Assembly: GCA_934636425.1 (NCBI GenBank)
Contig: CAKUAV010000003.1
Location: 1-60,937 of the forward strand
DNA from: an uncultured Clostridia bacterium
GTDB lineage: Bacteria; Bacillota; Clostridia; Christensenellales; Aristaeellaceae
Direction of reading: 5' to 3'
Length of the DNA: 60,937 bases
The notes beneath the pieces are model-generated. The model was not told where the DNA came from, did not search any database, and worked only from the letters and a program-made list of their open reading frames with translations. Position numbers and translations under genes: made by a program. Shown in pieces: positions 41,221 through 52,550 of the stretch. Position 1 is the stretch's first letter. Each line of letters begins with the position of its first letter.

Positions 41221-42189
41221 ATGCTCGAATACCGAAAGGCGCGCGCCGAGGAGGCCGCCGACATACTGGACTTCATCAACTACGTGTTCAGCCAGGCGCA
41301 TCGGCCGCACGACTTCAAGAAGTTCAATCCCGCCATGTACGGCGGCGATTATCCCTTCTGGAAGGAGCACTACGTCGCCGTGCGCGACGGGCGCATCAAG
41401 GCCACGCTGTCGGTCTCAAAGCGCGAGAGCGACTGCGCCGGCGTTCACCTCACGCGCGCCCACATCGGACAGGTGTCGGTGCATCCCTACGAGCGCGGCG
41501 AGGGGCACATGAAGCATCTCATGCGCATGGCCGACGAGGACATGGCCGCCGCGGGCTACGACTACGCCGAGCTGAACGGCCTGCGCCAGCGCTATCAGTA
41601 TTTCGGCTACACGCAGGGCAACGTCCGCTATATGCTCGACGTCACGCCCACCAACATCCGCCACACGCTGGGCGAAGCCGAGAGGCGCCTGACATTCCGG
41701 GACGGAACGCTGCTCGACGAAGCGGGCGCTCAGCGGGGCACGCTTCAGGGCGGCCGTCTGACGCTGGACGATTATTCGCTCGCCGCCGACGCCTGCGCCG
41801 CGTATTTGAGCGCAACCGGCGCGGACAGCCTGCGTCTGTCCGTCGCGCCCTATGAGACGGTGTGTCTGAGGGCGGTCGGCGCGTTCTGCGAGGACACCAC
41901 ACTGCAGAACACAATGCAGTACCGCGTGTATCATTTCGACCGCGTGCTGCTGGCGGGACTCGGCCTGAGAGCCGCCGCCGGCCTGCTGCCCGATGGCGAA
42001 GCCACGCTGAACGTCGAGGGCGAAGCGTGGCATATGGCGTGCAGGGACGGCCGCGTAACGGTCGAGCCGGGCGATCCCGCCGCCGCGCCGCTTCTTACGA
42101 AAATGCAGGCGCAGGAGCTGATGTTCTCGCCGCTCAGCCGCGCGCTGTATCCCGATATGCCGCCGGAATGGTTCCCCATCACGCTGTGA
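41221..42189 (+). CDS. GNAT family N-acetyltransferase
   Basis: Protein of 322 residues with an N-terminal GNAT domain. HIGQVSVHPYERGEGHMKHL is the acetyl-CoA binding motif A (QVSVHPxxRGxG), and YAELNGLRQRYQYFGYTQG is motif B. The remaining 170 residues resemble the second, non-catalytic GNAT-like domain of Eis-type enzymes. Acceptor unknown; possibly an amine or antibiotic. GGGAGG precedes the ATG, 19 bp after the MBL gene. Confidence 0.82.
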   Translation: MLEYRKARAEEAADILDFINYVFSQAHRPHDFKKFNPAMYGGDYPFWKEHYVAVRDGRIKATLSVSKRESDCAGVHLTRAHIGQVSVHPYERGEGHMKHLMRMADEDMAAAGYDYAELNGLRQRYQYFGYTQGNVRYMLDVTPTNIRHTLGEAERRLTFRDGTLLDEAGAQRGTLQGGRLTLDDYSLAADACAAYLSATGADSLRLSVAPYETVCLRAVGAFCEDTTLQNTMQYRVYHFDRVLLAGLGLRAAAGLLPDGEATLNVEGEAWHMACRDGRVTVEPGDPAAAPLLTKMQAQELMFSPLSRALYPDMPPEWFPITL

Positions 42190-42211
42190 AAATACGATGG
42201 AGGTGAGACGC

Positions 42212-43015
42212 ATGAAATTCGCTTTCGACCACGATTATCACATTCATTCGCAGATTTCGCTCTGCTCGAACGATCCCGCGCAGACCCCCGAGCGCATACT
42301 GAGCTACGCGCACGATAACGGCCTTCACACGATCTGCCTGACCGATCACTTCTGGGACGAGACTGTGCCGGGCGCGTCGAGCTGGTATAAAAAGCAGGAC
42401 TATGCCTGGATCAGCCGCGCCAAGCCGCTGCCGCAGTGCGAAAAGACCGAGTTTCTCTTCGGCTGCGAGACGGACATGGACAAATACATGACGGTGGGCG
42501 TTGCGAAGGAGCATTTCGACCGCTTCGACTTTGTGATCATCCCCACGACGCATCTGCACATGGTGGGCTTCACAATCTCCGAGGAGGACGCGCAGACTGC
42601 CTCTGGCCGCGCAAAATGCTGGCTCAGCCGCCTGGACGGCCTGCTCAATATGGATCTGCCCTTCCATAAGATCGGCGTCGCGCATCTGGCGTGCGGCCTG
42701 ATCGCCCCGAAGCGCGATATGTATCTCGCCGTGATGAACGCGCTGCCCGATAGCGAGCTGGAGCGGCTCTTTTCGAAGGCGGCGGCCGTGGGCGTGGGCA
42801 TCGAGCTCAACGCCGACGACATGAAGTTCTCCGATGCGGAGGAGGACGTCGTGCTGCGCCCGTTCAGAATCGCCAAGAGCTGCGGCTGCAGGTTCTACTG
42901 CGGCAGCGACGCGCATCATCCCGGGAGCTTTGAAAACTGCCGCGCGATATTCGAGCGCGCCATAGACCGGCTCGGCCTTCAGGAAAGCGACAAATTCCAC
43001 ATCGAGCGCGCATAA
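42212..43015 (+). CDS. PHP-domain phosphoesterase
   Basis: Metal-dependent phosphoesterase of 267 residues in the PHP/histidinol-phosphatase-like family. DYHIHSQISLCSND holds the first HxH pair, TICLTDHFWDE the next ligands, FGCETDMD a metal Glu, VIIPTTHLHM a His, and RFYCGSDAHHPGSF the last SDAH motif. All metal ligands appear present. ATG 42212 is chosen because GGAGG lies 9 bp upstream; the ATG at 42197 overlaps that site. Substrate unknown; no his genes are near. Confidence 0.82.
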   Translation: MKFAFDHDYHIHSQISLCSNDPAQTPERILSYAHDNGLHTICLTDHFWDETVPGASSWYKKQDYAWISRAKPLPQCEKTEFLFGCETDMDKYMTVGVAKEHFDRFDFVIIPTTHLHMVGFTISEEDAQTASGRAKCWLSRLDGLLNMDLPFHKIGVAHLACGLIAPKRDMYLAVMNALPDSELERLFSKAAAVGVGIELNADDMKFSDAEEDVVLRPFRIAKSCGCRFYCGSDAHHPGSFENCRAIFERAIDRLGLQESDKFHIERA

Positions 43016-43023
43016 TCGCATAC

Positions 43024-43069
43024 AAAACCGCTCCGACCGGATTTCATATCTGGCCGGAGCGGTTTTATG
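43024..43069 (+). terminator. Rho-independent terminator of the MBL-GNAT-PHP operon
   Basis: AAAACCGCTCCGACCGG (43024-43040) pairs with the complementary run 43050-43066 (two wobble pairs, 9 base loop) and ends in TTTTAT. It begins 8 bp after the PHP stop codon. Confidence 0.9.
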
Positions 43070-43077
43070 TGGTTCTT

Positions 43078-43138
43078 CACGGAATCTTTGGGGGAGTGCA
43101 AGTCCACAGCGGCAGCAGGTTGCATGGCTTCGCCATGA
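43078..43138. repeat. Family C dispersed segment, copy C2
   Basis: Alignable over about 60 bp with 13171-13236. It directly adjoins the 3' end of element A4 and includes the left copy of the ATGGCnnnGCCATGA direct repeat that flanks A4. Confidence 0.5.
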
Positions 43139-43342
43139 CTGCTTGTCAAAAAAGGTCTTAATAAGCTGGTGAACGAGGAGGCAAGCTCCCCGCTGCATGC
43201 CGCCTTCTCCAGCTTCAGCTCTGGAAATGGGACTTTTCGCCGCAAAAAGTCGCATTGCCCCATCGCACACGCTGCTGGATATGTTTGACAATTCGAAAGG
43301 ATTCGACCTTTTCGATCTCTCCGAAGGTTTTTCGACAGTCTG
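43139..43342 (-). repeat. Family A multi-hairpin dispersed element, copy A4 (reverse)
   Basis: Read on the - strand it starts CAGACTGTCGAAAAACC, then stem 1 (TCGAAAAGG/CCTTTCGA), stem 2 (GACTTTT/AAAAGTC), stem 3 (CCAG/CTGG) and the 3' GCTT...AAGC stem. Stems 1 and 2 use different base pairs from A1-A3 yet still pair. ATGGCttcGCCATGA at one side and ATGGCaaaGCCATGA at the other flank it. The stretch 43343-43628 up to the Nudix gene shows no recognisable feature. Confidence 0.75.
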
Positions 43343-43628
43343 TTATGGCAAAGCCATGAAAAGAAGGAAAAATGCGTGTTTAGCAGCGCAGGCTTTGCTT
43401 CCATGCCGTTCACGTTTCTCTGCCGCGCCTTGCTTCCCCCCCCCGGTTTTCCGTGAAGAGCCTTTTACGCCAAACAGGCGTTACAGATCCGTCCGTTCAG
43501 CAGGAGCGTTATAAAAAGCGCCTGAGCAAAAGTCGTGGAGCCGCATGCCAGACGCAGCGCCACAGGAAAATAGATATTGAATGGAGGTCGGTTCAAGCCG
43601 CCCCCAGCAGACGGCTGTGTCTCGATGC

Positions 43629-44198
43629 TCAGCGCTGTTTGAGCCGCGCCGTTTTGGCGATCAGCTTGGGATAGATGCGCTCCCGCATCCACACCTCCGA
43701 GACGGCGGCGAGCGCGTCCTCGGGCGCAAACCAGCCCGCGCCGCTGTTTTCGTCGCTCTTCATGTGCACGGCCTGCCGGTCGTCCGCCTCGAAGAGATAT
43801 GTCACGTTGTAATGCAGATGCGAGGAGACGTACCGCCCGCGCTTTTCGTGGCCGTCAACCGTCAGAATTTCGATCGACAATGGGCCGTCCCCCAGATCGC
43901 GCAAACCGCTCACGCCGCTCTCCTCCATGGCCTCCCGCCGGGCGACGGCGCGCAGGTCGGTTTCGCCGTCGGCATGGCCGCCTGTCCACGCCCATGAGCG
44001 GTAGATGTTGTGATAGATGAGCAGCACCTTCCCCGTCTCGCGGCCAACCACCCAGGCCGAGGCGGTGAAATGCGCCGTCTCGTTGGCGCGCTCGAAGGGC
44101 GTTGCGCCCGTGCGCAGAAAGGCGAGCATTTGGGGCAGATCGCGCGCCTCCTGCTCGTTTGCGGGCTGATAGACCGAAAGCTCCTGTTCCAGCGTCAT
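43629..44198 (-). CDS. Nudix hydrolase
   Basis: Hydrolase of 189 residues for nucleoside diphosphates linked to another moiety. The Nudix box is complete: G, five residues, E, seven residues, then REAMEESGV (Gx5Ex7REUxEExGU). The upstream segment FTASAWVVGRETGKVLLIYH is the usual first strand pair. Its start codon overlaps the stop of the glycyl radical enzyme gene by 4 bp, so the two are co-translated. Substrate cannot be read from sequence. Confidence 0.9.
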   Translation of the reverse strand: MTLEQELSVYQPANEQEARDLPQMLAFLRTGATPFERANETAHFTASAWVVGRETGKVLLIYHNIYRSWAWTGGHADGETDLRAVARREAMEESGVSGLRDLGDGPLSIEILTVDGHEKRGRYVSSHLHYNVTYLFEADDRQAVHMKSDENSGAGWFAPEDALAAVSEVWMRERIYPKLIAKTARLKQR

Positions 44199-46405
44199 CG
44201 GATTCCCTCCTCATGCTCTGCCTGACGGATGAATTCATCCTGCTCGGCGCGGCTCAGATGATTGAAGAACACGTTCCAGCCGCACACGCGCACCTGAAGC
44301 GAGGCGTATTTTTCGGGATTCTCCTGCGCTGCTCGCAGCGTGGCCGCGTCGAACACATTGAACTGTATGCACAGGCCGCCCATGTCGAAATATGTGTATA
44401 TCAGCTGCGCGAACGCCCTGAGTCCCTCCGCCCCGCGCACCGCCGAGGGGTGGAGTATGCAGTCCAGCACCGCCCCGTCGGGAAACTGCGTCTGATCGAG
44501 CCGACCCGCCGATTCAATCATCGCCGTCACGCCGCGCCGATCCATGGCCGTCACGGCGGCGAGATTCTTGCTGGTCATCTCGCCCCTTCTGCGGCCGTCG
44601 GGGGTCGCGCCGCAGCTCCTGCCGAAGCGCACGGTAAAGTCGATCGAGAACTGCGCCAGCTGGAAAACGCCGCCCAGCGTGTTGGGCTGGCCGTTGACGC
44701 AGGCGGAGAGGCGCGCGTTCAGCCGGCGGGCGATTTCATCGGCCTCGGGATCGCCGTTGCCCCATTTGGGCAGCTTTTTGAGCGCGATCAGGCGCAGGCG
44801 CGGATCGTCCTCCCAGTCGCTTTTAAGAACGCCGCGCAGCTCGGCGAGCGTCAGGCGCTTTTCCTCAAACACCAGTCTTTTAACGGCGACCAGCGCATCG
44901 ACCGCCGTGCCCAGACTGCCGCAGACGATACCGGCGTTGTTGTATTTCGCGCCGCCGCGGCTCACGTCCCGCGCCGCCTCCAGACAGGGCGCCATCGTGC
45001 CCGACAGCACCGGCGAGGGGTTAAAGCGCGGCCAGCAGGCCTCTGACTTTCGGATCTGCTCCATCGCCAGATCGAGGACATAATCCGCCTGCCGGAAAAA
45101 CGCTTCCTCAAAATCCGCATAGCTGCTGAACGCCAGCCCCGTGTGCGGGCCGCTCTGGCGATTGTACACCGGATCGAAGCCGTCGTTTAATGCCAGCTCG
45201 ACCAGCTTGGGCAGATTGACCGTCGCGGAAACCGAGCGGTTCATCTCGAGACCCTCGGCGGCCGGTTCATAGCAGCCGATGGGCACATAGCGCCGCGCGT
45301 CCTCCCGCGTCTTGCCGAATTTCATCATCGTGTCGATGATCGATCTGTCGCTGCAGAACACGATGCCCGAGCAGCCCGCGCGGATGCAGTCGGCCGCCAG
45401 CGCCACGAAATCCTCGGGCGTGTTGTCCGACACGCGCACCGACAGCTTGGGATTGACCGTGCGCATCTCCCGATAGGCTTCGAGCGCGAGATAGGACAAA
45501 TCGTTCACGGCGCTCTCACCGCCCGGCAGCTCGCCGCCGAAGTAGAAGTTCTTGCCGTTGGCCCTGTCCTGCGTGCGGGCGTAGAACTTGTTGAAGAAGT
45601 ATTTGATCAGCTCTTTGGCCTGATCGCGCGTCAAGCGCCCCGCCGCGAGATCGCTTTCGTAAAAGCGGCCGTAGAGCCGGTCGAAGCCGCCCATGGAGCG
45701 CACCGGCTCGCCCTCAAACTCCTGACATTCGTGATAGATATAGGCCAGCTGCATGGCCTCGTGAAGCGTCCTGGGCGGATGATCGGCGATGCGCGCAAGC
45801 GCCGCACAGACGGCCTGCAGGCGCGCTGCGGCCTCGGGATGGCGCACGGCTTCCTCTCCGGCCTGCGCGCTCAATCGGCGGCAGAGCGCGCGCATTGCGC
45901 CGTAAACCGTGATGACGCTGTCCAGAAAATCGCGCCGCCGCGTGGTCAGCGCATTTTCGGCGGCGAGAAACGCCCTTCGCGCTTCGGCGGCGCTCTGCAG
46001 GCCGCAAAGCCCCATCGAAAGCAGCCGCGCCCAGTCGGGCGACGTGTGCGACGTGTCCAGCCCGGCGGTCAGAAGACCCGATTCGGCCAGCGGGTCGATC
46101 GGCGCGCAGATCGCCTTCAGGCCGCTGTCCGTCCACTGCCGCCCGCGCAGATCGGAGAGCGCGCCGCCAAAGTCAATGTGATCGGCGATCCAGTCGAACG
46201 CGTCCACATGGATGCGCGCGCGCTCGAGCGTCAGCTTAAACAGCGCCGCCTTGACGCGGATGGGCGCTTCTCCCGCAAGGCGCTTTTCAAGCGCATCGGC
46301 CTCGGCGCGCAGCTCATCCCGCGAAAGCCCCGTCCCGGGGTCATAGCGAACGTTTTCATACTGCCCGTCCAGCAGAGATCGATCCCGTTCAAACGTCAGC
46401 TCCAT
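44195..46405 (-). CDS. Glycyl radical enzyme of the pyruvate formate-lyase/dehydratase superfamily
   Basis: Protein of 736 residues. The active-site Cys is C378 in YVPIGCYEP, with E380 as general base in the GCxE form found in dehydratases and lyases rather than the double-Cys form of true pyruvate formate-lyase. The radical-bearing Gly is G709 in VRVCGWN, near the C-terminus as expected. Substrate is unknown; it does not obviously match diol dehydratase or choline lyase. ATG 46405 is chosen over 46414 because of spacing to GGGCGGG. An AraC gene is divergent, Nudix is coupled downstream, and an activase lies 4.8 kb away. Confidence 0.88.
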   Translation of the reverse strand: MELTFERDRSLLDGQYENVRYDPGTGLSRDELRAEADALEKRLAGEAPIRVKAALFKLTLERARIHVDAFDWIADHIDFGGALSDLRGRQWTDSGLKAICAPIDPLAESGLLTAGLDTSHTSPDWARLLSMGLCGLQSAAEARRAFLAAENALTTRRRDFLDSVITVYGAMRALCRRLSAQAGEEAVRHPEAAARLQAVCAALARIADHPPRTLHEAMQLAYIYHECQEFEGEPVRSMGGFDRLYGRFYESDLAAGRLTRDQAKELIKYFFNKFYARTQDRANGKNFYFGGELPGGESAVNDLSYLALEAYREMRTVNPKLSVRVSDNTPEDFVALAADCIRAGCSGIVFCSDRSIIDTMMKFGKTREDARRYVPIGCYEPAAEGLEMNRSVSATVNLPKLVELALNDGFDPVYNRQSGPHTGLAFSSYADFEEAFFRQADYVLDLAMEQIRKSEACWPRFNPSPVLSGTMAPCLEAARDVSRGGAKYNNAGIVCGSLGTAVDALVAVKRLVFEEKRLTLAELRGVLKSDWEDDPRLRLIALKKLPKWGNGDPEADEIARRLNARLSACVNGQPNTLGGVFQLAQFSIDFTVRFGRSCGATPDGRRRGEMTSKNLAAVTAMDRRGVTAMIESAGRLDQTQFPDGAVLDCILHPSAVRGAEGLRAFAQLIYTYFDMGGLCIQFNVFDAATLRAAQENPEKYASLQVRVCGWNVFFNHLSRAEQDEFIRQAEHEEGIR

Positions 46406-46536
46406 AAAAATCATCCCGCCCTTCGACGCATATCGGCGCTTCAAGCCATGTTCATTATAGCCCTCCGCCGCGCCGCCGCGCAATGCGCTTTTCAACCAAA
46501 AATTTGCACAAATCGATCATGACATGCGCCGCGCCG

Positions 46537-46565
46537 TTGAACATGGGCGCGCCCCGTGCTATACT
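46537..46565 (+). promoter_or_regulatory. Sigma-A promoter of the AraC regulator next to the glycyl radical enzyme
   Basis: TTGAAC (46537-46542), 17 bp spacer, TATACT (46560-46565), only 18 bp from the ATG, so the mRNA leader is very short. Confidence 0.8.
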
Positions 46566-46583
46566 GGCTGCGAGGTGAAGGAC

Positions 46584-47387
46584 ATGAATCCCAATGCCGA
46601 TCTGGTGATCACCGATATGCTGCTGGCCATGCACGGCGCGTCGCCCCGCTGGCTGAAGCTGGAAACGCCGCCCCGGCACTCTCAGGCGCTGATTTACGTC
46701 AAATCCGGACGGGCGGAATACCGCTTTACCGACGGACGGCGCTTTGAGGTCGGCGCGGGCGATCTGTTCTTTCTGCACAAAAACAGCCGCTATCAGGGGC
46801 GGCAGCTGGGCGATGAGACGTATGCGTTCGTCTACGCCGACTTTGAGACGGCCGCCCCCGGCGATCTTTCGGCGCTGGCGCTGCCCGACGTCTGTCCCGC
46901 GCGCGATCCCGCCGCGGCGCTCGAGCTGTTCTCGCGCATGGCGGCCTGCTGGCTGGCCAAGGAGCCGGGCTACCGCATGGTGTGCCGGGCGCTGCTCTTG
47001 CGGCTGATCGCCATGATGGTGCGCGATCAGGCGGCGGCCGCGCTTTCCGGCGCGCGGGGCGGCCGGCTGGCGGCGGCGCTGCGGCTCATGCGCGCGCGGC
47101 TGGACGATCCCGCGCTGCGCATAGAAGAGCTGGCGGCCGAGGCGTATTTGAGCCCGGTACAGTTTCGCCGCGTCTTTCGGGAGGCCTATGGCTGCGCGCC
47201 CTCGGAATATCTGATGCGGCTGCGCCTTGAGCGGGCGTGCGACCTGCTGCGCGCCGAGGGCGATTACTCCGTGTCCGAGACGGCGGAGATGTGCGGCTTT
47301 TCGAGCCTTTACTATTTCAGCCGCGCGTTCAAAAAGCACATGGGCGTCACGCCCGGCCGGTATCGCCGCCGCCTGGACGGCGTATAA
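46584..47387 (+). CDS. AraC family transcriptional regulator
   Basis: Regulator of 267 residues. The N-terminal cupin part contains PPRHSQALIYVKSGRAEYRF and GAGDLFFLHKNSRYQG. The C-terminal part is a double HTH with IEELAAEAYLSPVQFRRVFR and VSETAEMCGFSSLYYFSRAF, then GVTPGRYRRR. ATG 46584 follows GAGGTGAAGG; the frame extends 20 codons upstream through the promoter, which rules that out. Divergent from the glycyl radical enzyme gene (gap about 180 bp), it probably controls it and the coupled Nudix gene. Confidence 0.9.
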   Translation: MNPNADLVITDMLLAMHGASPRWLKLETPPRHSQALIYVKSGRAEYRFTDGRRFEVGAGDLFFLHKNSRYQGRQLGDETYAFVYADFETAAPGDLSALALPDVCPARDPAAALELFSRMAACWLAKEPGYRMVCRALLLRLIAMMVRDQAAAALSGARGGRLAAALRLMRARLDDPALRIEELAAEAYLSPVQFRRVFREAYGCAPSEYLMRLRLERACDLLRAEGDYSVSETAEMCGFSSLYYFSRAFKKHMGVTPGRYRRRLDGV

Positions 47388-47699
47388 TAATCGCGGGGCG
47401 CGCGCGGAATAACATCCAATATAACACGTTTTATCTTGCGTCCCCGCGCGCAATATGATAAAATAAAGCGATTTATGGTGCGCGTCTCAAAAAATTTTCA
47501 GAACGGCGGCATTGCGCGCCGCTGCCGCGCGCCCGAAGAGACCGTCCCTCTGAGATCGCACCGATCCGAATTTCGGGACGTTTCGCCGGCGGGGCAGCCC
47601 CGCGGCGTTCCCGCTTTCAGTGCGCGCGATAAAACCTGCCGCGCCGGCTTGTCCGCGCGTTCGTTTTTGAAATAACACACTCTGATATGGAGGTTTGTC
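47388..47699. other. Long leader region of secA
   Basis: These 312 bases hold the secA promoter (47436-47464) and a leader of roughly 225 bases. GGCGGGGCAGCCCCGC at about 47590 can form a small hairpin. No ORF with a ribosome binding site and no known regulatory RNA was recognised. Confidence 0.4.
47436..47464 (+). promoter_or_regulatory. Extended -10 promoter of secA
   Basis: TTGCGT (47436-47441), 17 bp spacer, TAAAAT (47459-47464) preceded by TGA, about 235 bp upstream of the ATG. Confidence 0.65.
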
Positions 47700-50444
<2,745 letters not shown>

Positions 50445-50518
50445 CCCTTCCGTTTCCGGCCATATCCGCACGACGGCAATGAAGAAAATCGACAGTTTTG
50501 AAAGGTGTGTTTGAATAT

Positions 50519-51616
50519 ATGCTGGAAATGGAACAATTTAAGCAGGATCTCGCATCTGTGCGCGCCTCGATCGAGGAGCTCGGTCAGGCGCTGGACATCG
50601 AGCATCTGAAGGAGCAGCTCATCGAATATCAGGAGGACATGGCCTCGAACGGCTTCTGGGACGACATGGAGCGCGCCCAGAAGATCAACCAGAAGGCGCA
50701 CGGCGTGGAAGCCCGCCTTCAGCACTATAAATCGCTGAACAGCCGCGCCGACGACATCGAAGCCATGATGGAGCTGGCCGAGGAAGCCGACGACGAGAGC
50801 ATGGCGCCGGAAATCACCGCGGAATTTGCGGCGATCAAGGCGGATCTGGAGCAGCTGAGACTGACGACGCTTCTGCGCGACGAATACGACAGCAACGACT
50901 GCATACTCGCGCTGCACGCCGGCGCGGGCGGCACAGAGGCGCAGGACTGGACGCAGATGCTCTATCGGATGTACACCCGCTTTGCCGAGCGCATGGGCTT
51001 TGCCGTGCGCGAGCTGGATCTGCTCGACGGCGACGAGGCCGGCATCAAGTCGGTCACATTCGAGGTCAAGGGCGAGTATGCCTACGGCTTTCTGAAGTCC
51101 GAGCGCGGCGTTCACCGGCTGGTGCGCATTTCGCCCTTCGACGCGAACGCCCGCCGCCATACGTCGTTCGCCTCGCTGGACGTCGCGCCCATCATCGAGG
51201 ACAACGGCGCGATGGAGATCCGCACCGAGGATCTGCGCATAGACACCTACCGCGCCTCCGGCAAGGGCGGCCAGCACGTCAACCGAACCGACTCGGCCGT
51301 GCGCATGACCCACCTGCCCACCGGCATCGTCGTGCAGTGCCAGAACGAGCGCAGCCAGATCCAGAACCGCGAAACCTGTATGATGATGCTGCGCGCCAAG
51401 CTGGCCGAGCTGCATGAGAGAGAGCGGCAGGAGCAGATGAGCGACGTGAAGGGCGAAATGAAGAAGATCGAATGGGGCAGTCAGATCCGCTCCTACGTCT
51501 TCCAGCCCTACACCATGGTCAAGGATCACCGCACAGGCTATGAGACCGGCGACATTTCCGCCGTGATGGACGGCGATCTCGAGGGCTTCGTGACCGCCTA
51601 TCTGCAGAAGCTCTGA
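50519..51616 (+). CDS. prfB: Peptide chain release factor 2
   Basis: Release factor for UGA and UAA stops, 365 residues. The recognition motif SPF is in RISPFDANARRHTSF and the catalytic GGQ in YRASGKGGQHVNRTDSAVRM. No in-frame UGA interrupts the first 60 codons, so the widespread programmed +1 frameshift of prfB is absent. ATG 50519 is preferred (AAAGGTG 11 bp upstream) over ATG 50528 and over the TTG at 50498. Confidence 0.95.
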   Translation: MLEMEQFKQDLASVRASIEELGQALDIEHLKEQLIEYQEDMASNGFWDDMERAQKINQKAHGVEARLQHYKSLNSRADDIEAMMELAEEADDESMAPEITAEFAAIKADLEQLRLTTLLRDEYDSNDCILALHAGAGGTEAQDWTQMLYRMYTRFAERMGFAVRELDLLDGDEAGIKSVTFEVKGEYAYGFLKSERGVHRLVRISPFDANARRHTSFASLDVAPIIEDNGAMEIRTEDLRIDTYRASGKGGQHVNRTDSAVRMTHLPTGIVVQCQNERSQIQNRETCMMMLRAKLAELHERERQEQMSDVKGEMKKIEWGSQIRSYVFQPYTMVKDHRTGYETGDISAVMDGDLEGFVTAYLQKL

Positions 51617-51846
51617 TGGCGCTCTCAGGGACGCGTCTTTCAGAGACCGTCTCAATGCGTCTCAGGGGCGGGCGCTTCCTGTAAGCCGGCTTTGATCGAA
51701 TCCGGCGGCCGGCCTTCCGAAAACGCGCCTGCGCCGCATGAAGTCTCTCTGATTCCGAGCCGCATTTTTTGAAACATAATCCTGCGCCGTCCGTTCGCCC
51801 GCCGGGAGTACGGGCGGCTTTTCGACGCGAAACGGGAGGCTGTATC

Positions 51847-52539
51847 ATGAGGCGATTGTCCGCGCTGCTGGGCGCGCTGGCGCTGATGAACGCATTTTTC
51901 ATCGGCGCGCTGACCGGCCTTGAGCGGGTGTTTCTCGACCCGACGCGCTACGTCGCCCTTCAGGATCAGCTGAACGTCTACGAGGACGCGGGCGTTTCCC
52001 GCGAGGAGCAGGCGCTGATCGATCGGGATCTGGCCGATTATCTGCGCGGGGCGATCGATTCGCTCGATCGCCGCGTGACGCTCCGCGGCGAGGAGGTCGA
52101 CTGCGCGTTCAATGAGCGCGAGCTTAAGCATATGAGGGATGTGCGCCGGCTGTTCGAGATCGGCTTTGCCGTCCGGCGCGCGCTGATCGCGCTGACGGCG
52201 CTTTTGCTGATTGCCGCCGCTCTGACGGGCGGACGCGCCGGTTCAAGCGCGGCGCTGTCTGCGGCTCTGATCGCGCTCATCGCCGCCGCGGGCGCGCTGG
52301 CTGTGAGGCTGGCCGGCTTTTCGCGCGTGTTTATAGGATTTCACCATCTGGCCTTTTCCAACGATTTATGGCTGCTCGATCCCGCGACCGACGCGATGAT
52401 TCGAATGCTGCCCGAGGAATTCTTCGCGGGCATGGCGCTTCAGGGCGCGGTCAGCGCGGCGCTCTATGCGCTGCTGTTTTACGCGCTGGCCGCGGCGGCG
52501 CTGGCTGTGCTGGGGAAAATCCAGCGCGTGAAGCGGTGA
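51847..52539 (+). CDS. TIGR01906 family (DUF1461) integral membrane protein
   Basis: Membrane protein of 230 residues with about five hydrophobic segments: an N-terminal one (LLGALALMNAFFIGALTGLE), a large external loop, a paired segment around residues 105-155 and a C-terminal pair. FIGFHHLAFSNDLWLLDP near residue 170 is the family hallmark. Function unknown. ATG 51847 follows GGGAGG; the frame extends 26 codons upstream without support. The degenerate CRISPR array begins 12 bp after the stop codon, with no AT-rich leader between. Confidence 0.82.
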   Translation: MRRLSALLGALALMNAFFIGALTGLERVFLDPTRYVALQDQLNVYEDAGVSREEQALIDRDLADYLRGAIDSLDRRVTLRGEEVDCAFNERELKHMRDVRRLFEIGFAVRRALIALTALLLIAAALTGGRAGSSAALSAALIALIAAAGALAVRLAGFSRVFIGFHHLAFSNDLWLLDPATDAMIRMLPEEFFAGMALQGAVSAALYALLFYALAAAALAVLGKIQRVKR

Positions 52540-52550
52540 ACGCCGTATGC

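Noticed and set aside
43343..43628. Possible remnant gene between A4 and the Nudix gene
   Set aside because: Only short frames without start signals; nothing recognisable.
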